DNA of 64,000 nucleotides from Rhizobium sp. AC27/96 (lineage in GTDB: Bacteria; Pseudomonadota; Alphaproteobacteria; Rhizobiales; Rhizobiaceae). The position numbers were made by a program, and so were the translations under genes. The stretch lies in NCBI RefSeq assembly GCF_001692325.1, contig NZ_LXKN01000009.1, forward strand, positions 1 to 64,000, written 5' to 3'. The notes beneath the pieces were generated by a model that saw nothing but the letters and a program-made list of their open reading frames with translations, did not search any database and was not told the origin of the DNA. Of the stretch, positions 18,354 through 26,319 are shown in pieces (the stretch's first letter is position 1; each line of letters starts with the position of its first letter).

Positions 18354-19421
18354 TTGAGCACCGTCGAACGGAAAATGCAGGTGCGGCCCAAGAAGGGCCG
18401 TGCCGCTCCTTTTTTCATGGGTCTGCTGCGATTTCTCGTCGTTGCGGTCACGACCTATCTTGGCCTTCTGGCCGTCACCTTCTTCATCGGGCGCGTCATA
18501 CCGATCGATCCGGCGCTTGCGATCGCCGGCGACCATGCTCCGACGCAAGTCGTGGAGCGTCTGCGCCGCGAGATGCATCTCGACCAGCCGCTTTATCAGC
18601 AGTTCTATTATTACCTGCTGAGTGCGCTCAGCGGTGATTTCGGCACGTCGGTGCTGACCACAAATCCCGTCATGGACGACATCAAGCGGGTCTTCCCCGC
18701 GACGATGGAGCTTGCGACAGTCGGTACGATCATCGGCGCGTTGTTCGGCGTCCCCTTCGGCGTTCTCGCCGCCGTCAAGCGCAACAGCTTCATCGACCAG
18801 ATCGTGCGCGTCATCGGCCTAGTCGGCTATTCGCTGCCGGTCTTCTGGCTGGCGATGGTGTCGCTCCTCATCTTCTATGCGAAGCTGAACTGGGTCGCCT
18901 ATCCCGGTCGTATCGATATCGCCTTCGAATATACCTTCACGCCGGTTACCGGCTTCTTCCTGCTCGACAGCGCCATGCAGGGACAGTGGGACGTCTTTTG
19001 GGACGTGTTCCGCCATATCATCCTGCCGGCCTCGCTGCTCGGTTATTTCGCGCTTGCCTATATCAGCCGCATGACGCGCAGCTTCATGCTGAACGAGTTG
19101 GGGCAGGAATATATCGTTGCCGGGCGCGCCAAGGGTCTTTCCGAGACGCGGGTGATCTGGGGACATGCCTTGCGCAGTGCCATGGTGCCGCTGATCACGG
19201 TGATTGCGCTTTCCTACGCGTCGCTGCTGGAAGGCTCGGTGCTGACGGAGATCGTCTTCTCCTGGCCGGGCATCGGCTTCTACATCACCAGTTCCCTGCG
19301 CAATGCCGACATGAACGCCGTGCTCGGCGGCACGATCGTCATCGGCACCGTTTTCATTGCCATCAACCTGATTTCCGATCTGCTCTATCGGACCCTGGAT
19401 CCAAGGACGCGACGTAAATGA
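18354..19421 (+). CDS. Peptide ABC transporter permease, DppB type
   Basis: A 355-residue inner-membrane permease with six or more transmembrane segments and the permease coupling motif E-Y-I-V-A-G-R-A-K-G-L-S-E-T-R-V near residue 255. An early V-T-F-F-I-G-R-V-I-P and the loop S-G-D-F-G-T-S are typical of DppB/OppB. The start is TTG at 18354, eight bases after AGGA; an ATG at residue 8 is the alternative. Its stop overlaps the next start in an ATGA arrangement, which indicates translational coupling with DppC. Confidence 0.9.
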   Translation: MSTVERKMQVRPKKGRAAPFFMGLLRFLVVAVTTYLGLLAVTFFIGRVIPIDPALAIAGDHAPTQVVERLRREMHLDQPLYQQFYYYLLSALSGDFGTSVLTTNPVMDDIKRVFPATMELATVGTIIGALFGVPFGVLAAVKRNSFIDQIVRVIGLVGYSLPVFWLAMVSLLIFYAKLNWVAYPGRIDIAFEYTFTPVTGFFLLDSAMQGQWDVFWDVFRHIILPASLLGYFALAYISRMTRSFMLNELGQEYIVAGRAKGLSETRVIWGHALRSAMVPLITVIALSYASLLEGSVLTEIVFSWPGIGFYITSSLRNADMNAVLGGTIVIGTVFIAINLISDLLYRTLDPRTRRK

Positions 19422-20344
19422 CGGCTGAGATCACCCAACCCAGCCTGAGGGATTGGCTGCTATCGGACCGGCCGCAATCGCGCCGGCAGGCAAGACTGGG
19501 GCGTGCCTATGTCACCTGGCGGCAATTCTCCGCCAATCGCCTGGCCGTCGTCGGGTTGCTGATCATCATCGCACTGGTGCTGGTGGCCGCACTTGCCGAT
19601 GTGATCGCACCGCACTCGCCCGTCATCGGCGACCTGACCAACGCCTATTTGAAACCGCCGGGCACGCCGGGCTATCTTCTCGGCACGGACGATCTCGCGC
19701 GCGATATCCTGTCCCGCCTGATCTACGGTTCGCGCTGGACGCTCTACATCGTCGTGCTCGTTGCGATCATATCGGCGCCGATCGGGCTGATCATCGGCAT
19801 GGTTGCCGGCTATCTCGGCGGCTGGACCGATACGATCCTGATGCGCATTACCGACATCTTCCTCGCCTTCCCGAAGCTGGTGCTGGCGCTCGCCTTCGCC
19901 GGCGCGCTCGGGGCCGGCATCGAGAATGCCGTCATCGCCATCGCCATTACCTCCTGGCCGCCCTATGCGCGTCTGGCCCGTGCCGAAACGATGACCGTGA
20001 GGCGCTCCGACTATATCGCCGCCGTGCAGCTGATGGGCGCCTCGTCGCTGCGCATCATCTTCCGCCACGTCATGCCGCTCTGTATCTCCTCGGTGATCGT
20101 CCGTGTCACGCTCGATATGGCGGGCGTGATCCTCACCGCCGCCGGTCTTGGCTTCCTCGGGCTTGGCGCGCAGCCGCCCTTGCCGGAATGGGGCGTCATG
20201 ATTGCAAGCGGCTTCAAATACTATCTCGATCAATGGTGGGTGGCGGCCATGCCCGGCATCGCGATCCTGATCGTCAGCCTCGGCTTCAACTTGCTCGGCG
20301 ATGGCCTGCGCGATGCGCTCGATCCCAAGGAGAGTGGCCAATGA
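19418..20344 (+). CDS. Peptide ABC transporter permease, DppC type
   Basis: A 308-residue permease with an N-terminal cytoplasmic segment, a long first loop containing G-T-D-D-L-A-R-D-I-L-S-R-L-I-Y-G-S-R (the DppC/OppC hallmark, near residue 88), and the coupling motif R-R-S-D-Y-I-A-A-V-Q-L-M-G-A-S near residue 195. L-T-A-A-G-L-G-F-L-G-L-G-A-Q-P-P-L-P-E-W-G is diagnostic. ATGA overlaps join it to the genes on both sides. It pairs with the DppB-type permease to form the membrane channel. Confidence 0.91.
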   Translation: MTAEITQPSLRDWLLSDRPQSRRQARLGRAYVTWRQFSANRLAVVGLLIIIALVLVAALADVIAPHSPVIGDLTNAYLKPPGTPGYLLGTDDLARDILSRLIYGSRWTLYIVVLVAIISAPIGLIIGMVAGYLGGWTDTILMRITDIFLAFPKLVLALAFAGALGAGIENAVIAIAITSWPPYARLARAETMTVRRSDYIAAVQLMGASSLRIIFRHVMPLCISSVIVRVTLDMAGVILTAAGLGFLGLGAQPPLPEWGVMIASGFKYYLDQWWVAAMPGIAILIVSLGFNLLGDGLRDALDPKESGQ

Positions 20345-21174
20345 CAGAGCTGCTGACCGTAGAGAACCTCAGGGTCCGCTACCCCACTCGCACTGGTATC
20401 ATCGAGGCCGTGCGCGGTGTGTCCTTCACGCTCGGCCGCGAAAGGCTCGGCATCGTCGGCGAAAGCGGCTCGGGCAAATCGCAGACCGGCCGCGCCATCA
20501 TGGGGCTGACGCCGCCACACGCCCTCATCAGCGCCGACAAGTTGAGTTTCAGCGGCATGGATCTCCTGTCGATTTCCGCCAAAGAGCGCCGGTCGCTGCG
20601 CGGCAAGCGCATCGCCATGGTATTGCAGGATCCGAAATATTCGCTCGATCCGGTCATGCCCATCGGCAAGCAGATCACCGAGACGCTGCGCACGCATGAG
20701 AAGGTCGGCAGGGGCGAAGCGCGCGACCGTGCCATGGCCATGCTCGAAGCCGTCCAGATCCGCGACCCCGCCCGTGTCTACAACCTGCATCCGCACGAGG
20801 TCTCCGGTGGCATGGGCCAGCGCGTGATGATCGCCATGATGCTGATCGCCGGGCCGGAACTGCTGATCGCCGACGAGCCGACATCGGCGCTCGACGTCAC
20901 CGTGCAGCTCGATGTGCTTGGCATCATGGACAAGCTGGTTTCCGAGCGCGGCATGGGGCTGATCTTCGTGTCGCACGACCTGCGGCTGGTGTCGTCCTTC
21001 TGCGATCGGGTGATCGTCATGTATGCAGGCAGGGTCGTGGAGGAAATCAAGGCTTCCGAACTGAACAATGCCCAGCATCCCTATACGCGCGGCCTGCTGA
21101 ACTGCATGCCCGTGATCGGCGAGAACCGTCATCCGTTGCCGGTTCTCGATCGCAAGCCGGAGTGGGCGGCATGA
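20341..21174 (+). CDS. Peptide ABC transporter ATP-binding protein, DppD type (short)
   Basis: A 277-residue ATPase with Walker A G-E-S-G-S-G-K-S, a Q-loop [11 protein letters not shown], signature V-S-G-G-M-G-Q-R and Walker [12 protein letters not shown]. The tail keeps the Q-H-P-Y-T-R-G-L-L motif of the oligopeptide family but ends soon after, making the protein about 50 residues shorter than E. coli DppD. It starts within the ATGA overlap with the preceding permease; the long open frame upstream is a shadow. It shares a second ATGA overlap with the next ATPase. Confidence 0.9.
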   Translation: MTELLTVENLRVRYPTRTGIIEAVRGVSFTLGRERLGIVGESGSGKSQTGRAIMGLTPPHALISADKLSFSGMDLLSISAKERRSLRGKRIAMVLQDPKYSLDPVMPIGKQITETLRTHEKVGRGEARDRAMAMLEAVQIRDPARVYNLHPHEVSGGMGQRVMIAMMLIAGPELLIADEPTSALDVTVQLDVLGIMDKLVSERGMGLIFVSHDLRLVSSFCDRVIVMYAGRVVEEIKASELNNAQHPYTRGLLNCMPVIGENRHPLPVLDRKPEWAA

Positions 21175-21920
21175 CGGCAACGCTTGCAGTTGATGGCCTC
21201 AGCGTCGTCTATGACGGCTACTATGCTCTCGATGCCGTCAGCGTCGAGGTGAACAAGGGTGAATCCTTCGGCCTGGTCGGCGAATCCGGCTCCGGCAAGT
21301 CGACGTTGCTGCGCGCCGTCGCGGGCCTTGCGCCCGTCACCGACGGCACGATCCGTGTCGGCGGCGAGCAGCTGAAGGGCGCGCGGCGCAGCAGGACCTT
21401 CTATCGCCAGGTGCAGATGGTGTTCCAGGATCCCTACGGGTCGCTGCATCCGCGTCAGACGATCGACCGGCTGCTGCTGGAGCCTCTGTCGATTCATGGT
21501 ATCGGCGACAGCGAGACACGCATTGCCCGGGCGCTTGATGAAGTGGGGCTTGGGACCGGTTTTCGCTTCCGCTATCCGCACCAGCTCTCTGGCGGACAGC
21601 GCCAGCGCGTCGCAATTGCCCGCGCGCTGATCGTCGAACCGTCGATCCTGCTGCTTGACGAGCCGACCTCCGCTCTCGATGCCTCGGTGCAGGCGGAAGT
21701 GCTCAACCTGCTCGAACAGGTGCGCAGGGATCGCAATCTGACTTTCGTCATGGTGAGCCACGATCTCGGCGTCGTCACGCATATGTGCGAGCGTCTGGTG
21801 GTGATGCGCAACGGTGCGGTCGTCGAGCGGCTGAGTGCTCAGCAATTGGCGGCAGGCGACGTCAGCCAGGACTATACGCGCAATCTGATGATCGCCAGCA
21901 AGGGTTTCGTCCGCGCCTGA
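21171..21920 (+). CDS. Peptide ABC transporter ATP-binding protein, DppF type (short)
   Basis: A 249-residue ATPase with Walker [11 protein letters not shown]-loop F-Q-D-P-Y-G-S-L-H-P, signature L-S-G-G-Q-R-Q-R and Walker [12 protein letters not shown]. It lacks the long C-terminal oligo_HPY extension of DppF/OppF and ends about 80 residues early for that family. Lengths near 250 are known for nickel- and some peptide-type systems (NikE-like). The ATGA overlap at 21171 with DppD fixes the start. It completes the binding protein-permease-permease-ATPase-ATPase operon. Confidence 0.9.
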   Translation: MTATLAVDGLSVVYDGYYALDAVSVEVNKGESFGLVGESGSGKSTLLRAVAGLAPVTDGTIRVGGEQLKGARRSRTFYRQVQMVFQDPYGSLHPRQTIDRLLLEPLSIHGIGDSETRIARALDEVGLGTGFRFRYPHQLSGGQRQRVAIARALIVEPSILLLDEPTSALDASVQAEVLNLLEQVRRDRNLTFVMVSHDLGVVTHMCERLVVMRNGAVVERLSAQQLAAGDVSQDYTRNLMIASKGFVRA

Positions 21921-21989
21921 GCGGACGATATCCAACCCTCGGGCGGCATTAACGAATCGCCCTTGAAACACGACCAATCCTGTAGACTA

Positions 21990-22017
21990 TTGACACCTGC
22001 CGCAATTCTGTCATGAT
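21990..22017 (+). promoter_or_regulatory. Candidate sigma-70 type promoter for the small gene at 22080
   Basis: TTGACA at 21990-21995, 16-bp spacer, CATGAT at 22012-22017 (four of six -10 matches), in the gap after the peptide transporter. Transcription would start about 55-60 bp before the small gene at 22080. Confidence 0.4.
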
Positions 22018-22079
22018 CTCGTTAATGGCGGTTAACTTTCGTGATCCCGATTAAGGGTCACACGCAAGTGGAGGCAGGC

Positions 22080-22268
22080 ATGTTTTTCATGGGTGGCATG
22101 ACCATGGGATATCTTCATCCGCCGGTTCCGGCGAAGCAGGAAGGTGCACGGTCTGCTTCTCATTGCGAAGACAATAGCCGCCGCCAGGCCGGACCTGCCG
22201 AAGAGCAGGCCGCCGATACCAGCGCCATCGAGCGCAGCTTGATTTGGGCTCGCCGCATTCTCTGCTGA
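22080..22268 (+). CDS. Small hypothetical protein, Met/Gly-rich N terminus
   Basis: A 62-residue protein beginning M-F-F-M-G-G-M-T-M-G-Y-L-H, then a hydrophilic centre and a short helix near the C terminus ending in Cys. ATG 22080 has GGAGG five bases upstream; the frame is open back to 22041 without a better start. A plausible promoter lies upstream at 21990. No membrane segment is long enough to be clear. I recognise no family. It could be a small cytoplasmic or membrane-associated protein; the good start signals are the main support. Confidence 0.5.
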   Translation: MFFMGGMTMGYLHPPVPAKQEGARSASHCEDNSRRQAGPAEEQAADTSAIERSLIWARRILC

Positions 22269-22432
22269 TTTGGCCTTGCCGATCTTTTGAGCCCTTTGCA
22301 ATCCAGTGGTTTATTTTTTCTCAGGCTGAGTTCTGGACGGAAATTCATCTCTACCTAATTGATAGGAAATGTATGAATATCCGCTTCCGGGCTTAAGCCG
22401 GGATAGATAAGAAAAACGAACGGAGGCAACAC

Positions 22433-22591
22433 ATGGCGAATTTGGGTATGTCGAATACGCATGTGAATCAGTTCGATGGTTCCAAGCGAGCCGCCAAGAC
22501 GCGGCACAAGATACAGACAGCGATTAACGTCGTTCTGTTTTCCGCGGCATTTCTGTTCGTTGCCGCCATTGTTTGTGGCATCGTCGTCTGA
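22433..22591 (+). CDS. Small single-pass membrane protein (52 residues)
   Basis: Begins at ATG 22433 with GGAGG seven bases upstream and ends at TGA 22589-22591. Residues 1-29 are hydrophilic and basic near the end (K-R-A-A-K-T-R-H-K). Residues 32-52 are a continuous hydrophobic segment reaching the C terminus, so the protein should be C-tail anchored with its N terminus in the cytoplasm. A hairpin lies at about 22610-22632 and an intrinsic terminator at 22681. No family recognised; many rhizobial genomes carry such short proteins. Confidence 0.6.
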   Translation: MANLGMSNTHVNQFDGSKRAAKTRHKIQTAINVVLFSAAFLFVAAIVCGIVV

Positions 22592-22680
22592 TCAGTGAGC
22601 TCTTCCTGGAGAAGGCGGATCTGATAGCCTTCTGCTAATAGACTTCCGTTAAGTCCATTTTCTCACACGACGGATATTGA

Positions 22681-22716
22681 AAGCGCGGTCGATCGAGTTG
22701 TCGATGCCGCGTTTTT
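22681..22716 (+). terminator. Intrinsic terminator after the small membrane protein
   Basis: A bulged GC-rich stem, AGCGCGG...ATCGA paired with TCGAT..CCGCG, followed by TTTTT, about 90 bp downstream of the small gene at 22433-22591 and in the same orientation. Confidence 0.6.
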
Positions 22717-23269
22717 CCACATGGACCCCCGCCGTCATTTTCACCCGTGACATCCCCCCTCGTTCAAGCGATAAACTCCGCCGGGCGAAGACGATTCGTC
22801 TGAAATGAAACTATGCACGCGATCGTGATCGGGCCGGTATCTATCGTGTAAAGCCCCGTATCGCTGCCGCTGATATTTATAGCGAAGGGAAATTGACCGG
22901 CTTTGGCGGTTGAACCTGGCGCTCAGGATCTCGGTAGGCTGGCTGTATCGCGTAGCAATCGAAGGCGTTTTCGGCTTCCGCTTCAAACACAGGTTAGCTT
23001 GCGTCAAGCCGGCGCTGCTTTGGAACTGGGATGACTTTACGGCAGACATCAATCTGCAATCTATCGAGCGGAAATCGCCGTATTTCTGTCTCAAAAGCGC
23101 CCGATGCGATGGGATACTCGGTCACCGTAATGACAGGGCGGTCGCCCATCCCGAAGAGGGCCATCCGATCGAACAGTCGCGTTTTTGCACTGTTTCACGT
23201 CGAAGATCGGGGCCAAAGGGGGAACTCTTTGGCCTTGATTGCATTTGATAGTTGGAACAGGAGAGTTTC
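22717..23269. other. 553-bp stretch without a supportable gene
   Basis: Between the terminator at 22716 and opgC. Open frames here (for example 22910-23248 plus and 22741-23094 minus) lack ribosome sites and have no recognisable composition. It must hold the opgC promoter, but no clear boxes were found. It could be the remains of a decayed gene. Confidence 0.4.
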
Positions 23270-24484
23270 ATGAACTCAAGGGCGGATATCGGCCTGACAC
23301 CGGCACAACCAATCAATGTGCCGAAGCCAGTGGCGACGCGGGACACACGACTGGATGTCCTGAGAGCCTTGGCTTTGATCATGATCTTCATCAATCACGT
23401 TCCCGGGCAGATCTTCGAGTCGATAACCTCGAAGAATTTCGGATTTTCCGATGGAGCCGAAGCCTTCGTGCTGATCTCTGGCATTTCCGTGGGTCTCGCC
23501 TATGGAACGAGGTTTTCTCCCGGTAACCGGTTGGCGATGATGTGGAAGGCGGTGAAACGCGCCTTCACGCTCTATACCGCGCATATGATCACCACCTTCG
23601 TGACGCTGATCCTGTTCATTTCCGGCGCCTGGATATTCCACCAGAAGGGCCTCCTTACGGAAGTGAATATCTTAGCACTGCTGATGGATCCGGCGCGCGG
23701 CATTCCGGCCCTGCTGACGCTTGGTCACCAGATCGGCTACAACAACATCCTGCCGATGTATGCCGCCCTGTTTCTGATGTTGCCGCTGATCATGCTGCTG
23801 GAAGCGAAAAGCCGCCTGCTGCTGCTTGCCGTTTCGGCCGGCGTCTGGCTTGTGTCGGGCATTTACTACATCGCGCCGCATACGACGCTGCTCGACGGTT
23901 TCTGGTTCCTCAATCCGCTGTCCTGGCAATTCCTGTTCGTCATCGGCTTTACGGCTACGATGCATGTGAAGCGCGGCGGGCGGGTGCCTGTTCATCCGCT
24001 GCTGATCGCGCTCGCCTCCGCCTATGTGCTCCTGTCCTTCATCTGGGTGACCGACAAGCTCTGGATACTCGGCGACTATCTGGCGACGCTTGGCCTGCCG
24101 ACCGTGGTCACCGGCTTCGACAAGACGTTCCTGTCGCTGCCGCGCTTGCTGCATGTGCTGGCGCTCGCCTATCTGATCGTCAGCGTTCCCTCGATTTCGC
24201 GGTTCCTGCGCCGGTCCGCCAATCATCCGCTGACCATCCTCGGGCGGCATTCGCTGAGCATCTTCGTCGCCGGTACGATCCTCGCCATGGCGGGCCAGGT
24301 CCTCCTTTACGTGACCCATTCGAACCCGGTCGTCGGCGCTATTTATGTCGTCATCGGTATCCTCGCGCAGTTCCTCTACGCCTATCATCTTGAGCACAAG
24401 CGGCTCCAGGCAGGCGTTCAGCGGACAGAGAAGGCACCGGCGCGGGCGATTGCCATGCCTGTCCACATCGGCAAGCGCCGCTGA
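23270..24484 (+). CDS. opgC: OpgC family protein, osmoregulated periplasmic glucan modification
   Basis: A 404-residue polytopic membrane protein with about ten hydrophobic segments. The N-terminal R-D-T-R-L-D-V-L-R-A-L-A-L-I-M-I-F-I-N-H-V region (the His is conserved among membrane acyltransferases) and F-G-F-S-D-G-A-E-A-F-V-L-I-S-G are the OpgC pattern. OpgC proteins succinylate periplasmic glucans; in Brucella the homologue modifies cyclic beta-1,2-glucan. ATG 23270 follows AGGAGA at seven bases; an ATG six codons earlier is weaker. The cyclic glucan exporter ndvA lies 2 kb away on the opposite strand, which supports the same substrate here. Confidence 0.85.
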   Translation: MNSRADIGLTPAQPINVPKPVATRDTRLDVLRALALIMIFINHVPGQIFESITSKNFGFSDGAEAFVLISGISVGLAYGTRFSPGNRLAMMWKAVKRAFTLYTAHMITTFVTLILFISGAWIFHQKGLLTEVNILALLMDPARGIPALLTLGHQIGYNNILPMYAALFLMLPLIMLLEAKSRLLLLAVSAGVWLVSGIYYIAPHTTLLDGFWFLNPLSWQFLFVIGFTATMHVKRGGRVPVHPLLIALASAYVLLSFIWVTDKLWILGDYLATLGLPTVVTGFDKTFLSLPRLLHVLALAYLIVSVPSISRFLRRSANHPLTILGRHSLSIFVAGTILAMAGQVLLYVTHSNPVVGAIYVVIGILAQFLYAYHLEHKRLQAGVQRTEKAPARAIAMPVHIGKRR

Positions 24485-24494
24485 GTGATCAATC

Positions 24495-24519
24495 GAGCCG
24501 CACTTCTGGCGTGCGGCTC
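24495..24519 (+). terminator. Hairpin after opgC, possible terminator
   Basis: A 9-bp perfect stem GAGCCGCAC / GTGCGGCTC with a seven-base loop, ten bases after the opgC stop. The T-run is missing, so it may act as a 3' stabiliser or a weak terminator. Confidence 0.5.
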
Positions 24520-24640
24520 AATCATCTGATTTCCCTTCCTAATTCTATTGTGACATTTTCGCGAAGGAAGTGTGACGTGATTTTTCTGCAACGCAAAATC
24601 ATACGCGTGCGATGCGGTAAAAATTAGAGTGCCCAAAATC

Positions 24641-24668
24641 TTGTTGTGCAAAATTTAATTGTTATATC
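24641..24668 (+). promoter_or_regulatory. Candidate porin promoter
   Basis: TTGTTG at 24641-24646, 16-bp spacer, TATATC at 24663-24668, in an AT-rich patch upstream of the porin gene. It predicts a leader of about 155 nt before the porin start, a normal size for outer-membrane protein mRNAs that are targets of small RNAs. Confidence 0.45.
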
Positions 24669-24831
24669 GTCGATGTGACGGCGCTCGGGGAGCGTCGCCA
24701 TCGCGTCGCCGGCGTTTCCGAAAGGAGGCGCCGTGCATTCGTGGGGATTATCAAAATCGGGAATGGGGTAGGGATCGTCGAATTTTCGGCGCGATAACTC
24801 ATGCCCAATCTATTTTGGATTGGAGTAATCT

Positions 24832-25923
24832 ATGAATATCAGAAGTCTTCTTCTCGGTTCGGCCGCCGCTCTGGCAGCTGCATCGGGGGCGCAGGCGGCT
24901 GACGCCATTGTGGCTGCCGAGCCGGAACCGCTTCAGTATGTTCGCATTTGCGACGCCTATGGCGCGGGCTACTTCTTTATTCCTGGCACTGAAACCTGCC
25001 TGAAAGTCGGCGGTCGCGTTCGCACCGAAGGCGAATGGCACGATGCCTACAATGCCCGCAGCAAGGTCGGCACGCTGTGGCACACGCGCGCGGAGCTGGC
25101 CGTCGATACCGCGACGGACACCGAATATGGTCCGCTCAAGACCAATACGGTCATCCGCTGGGATTGGAACGATGGCAACACCACGAGCACCAAGCTGCTC
25201 TGGGCCAATATCAGCCTCGGCGGCTTCCTCGTCGGCAAGGCGGACTCGCAGTACAACTACTACATGGGCTATGCCGGCAACGTCATCAACGACGACGTCA
25301 TCTATGACGGCCCGAAGGAACTCAACCAGCTCACCTACAAATATGATGCCGGCAACGGCTTCACGGCTGTGATCTCGCTGGAAGATTCCAACTCGGCGAG
25401 CGACACCTCCTCCTATGGCGGCGCATGGCAGACCGGCAAGGGCAACCATTATGCTCCCGACGTCGTTCTCGGCGCCGGCTACAAGACGGGTGCATGGACC
25501 CTGCGCGTCATCGGCGGCTATGACAGTGTCGTCGAGGAAGGTGCGATCAAGGCTCGCGTCGATGCCGATTTCGGCGCCTTCAAGGCCTTCCTCATGGGTG
25601 GCTGGAATACCAACGGCGACAAGCTGAACAAGTATGCCGGCTCCTATCTCAACAGCAACCGTTCCGCCTGCCCGACCAATGGCGCGGATTGCGGCTGGGG
25701 TGATTGGGCCTTCTGGACGGGCGCCAGCTATGAGCTGAATCCGAAACTGCAGGCCAACGCTCAGGTGGCCTACACCGACTCGAAGATCTTCGCCGCCACG
25801 GCCAACGTTGCCTGGCGTCCGGTCAAGGATCTGCTGGTCGAGCCAGAAGTCTCCTACACCAATTGGGATGCCGCCGACCGCGACCAGTGGGCCGGCGTAC
25901 TCCGCTTCGAGCGCAAGTTCTGA
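24832..25923 (+). CDS. ropA: Outer-membrane porin, RopA/Omp2 family
   Basis: A 363-residue porin with a cleavable signal peptide (about 22 residues, ending S-G-A-Q-A). The mature start A-D-A-I-V-A-A-E-P-E-P-L-Q-Y-V-R-I-C-D-A-Y-G-A-G-Y-F-F-I-P-G-T-E-T-C-L-K-V-G-G-R-V-R is typical of alphaproteobacterial porins (PF02530), with the conserved Cys pair. Alternating beta-strand patterns run to a terminal Phe, as in outer-membrane barrels. GGAG lies seven bases before ATG 24832. It forms the trimeric diffusion pore. The AT-rich upstream region and the strong terminator fit a highly expressed gene. Confidence 0.9.
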   Translation: MNIRSLLLGSAAALAAASGAQAADAIVAAEPEPLQYVRICDAYGAGYFFIPGTETCLKVGGRVRTEGEWHDAYNARSKVGTLWHTRAELAVDTATDTEYGPLKTNTVIRWDWNDGNTTSTKLLWANISLGGFLVGKADSQYNYYMGYAGNVINDDVIYDGPKELNQLTYKYDAGNGFTAVISLEDSNSASDTSSYGGAWQTGKGNHYAPDVVLGAGYKTGAWTLRVIGGYDSVVEEGAIKARVDADFGAFKAFLMGGWNTNGDKLNKYAGSYLNSNRSACPTNGADCGWGDWAFWTGASYELNPKLQANAQVAYTDSKIFAATANVAWRPVKDLLVEPEVSYTNWDAADRDQWAGVLRFERKF

Positions 25924-25996
25924 TCCGATCTCGGTTGGGTGCCGATGTTAACTCCTGGTAGTGCCCAACCGAATTGACCTCCGATCAGAAAAGCGG

Positions 25997-26026
25997 AAAG
26001 GCCCGGTTTTCCCGCCGGGCCTTTCT
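25997..26026 (+). terminator. Strong intrinsic terminator of the porin gene
   Basis: AAAGGCCCGG paired with CCGGGCCTTT around a short T/C loop, followed by CTTTGTTTT, 75 bp after the porin stop. Confidence 0.85.
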
Positions 26027-26074
26027 TTGTTTTGGGGCCGGCTGCGTTTTCCTGGCTCATTCTTTCCGGGTATT

Positions 26075-26196
26075 GCCCCTCACCCTAAGCCTGAGGGGAC
26101 CTGTTCCGTGTTTTTCGGCACTCGCGGAGAAAGGTTCTGACCTTGTGCGGTAAACCCCCTCTCCCCGCTCGCGGGGAGAGGGTTGGGGTGAGGGGC
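26075..26196. repeat. Palindromic intergenic repeat (RIME-like)
   Basis: A compound palindrome. The outer arms GCCCCTCACCCTAA (26075-26088) and TTGGGGTGAGGGGC (26183-26196) pair with one mismatch. Inside lies a long GC hairpin built from CCCTCTCCCCGC and its complement around TCGC (about 26158-26182). This composition is characteristic of the dispersed intergenic mosaic elements of Rhizobiaceae. It sits between the convergent porin and ndvA terminators. Confidence 0.65.
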
Positions 26197-26264
26197 CAGG
26201 CACGAGGTTGCCGATCGCGCTGCGCTGGCCCGACAAACGTCATTCGGCCAGACGGTTCGACAGC

Positions 26265-26299
26265 AAAAAGCCGGGAGAGCGGCGCTCTCCCGGCTTTTA
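26265..26299 (-). terminator. Terminator of ndvA
   Basis: A 15-bp stem, AAAAGCCGGGAGAGC with its complement around GGC, with A/T tracts on both sides so that it can act in either direction; 21 bp beyond the ndvA stop. Confidence 0.8.
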
Positions 26300-26319
26300 T
26301 CTTGGGCCCCTTGCGAAGA

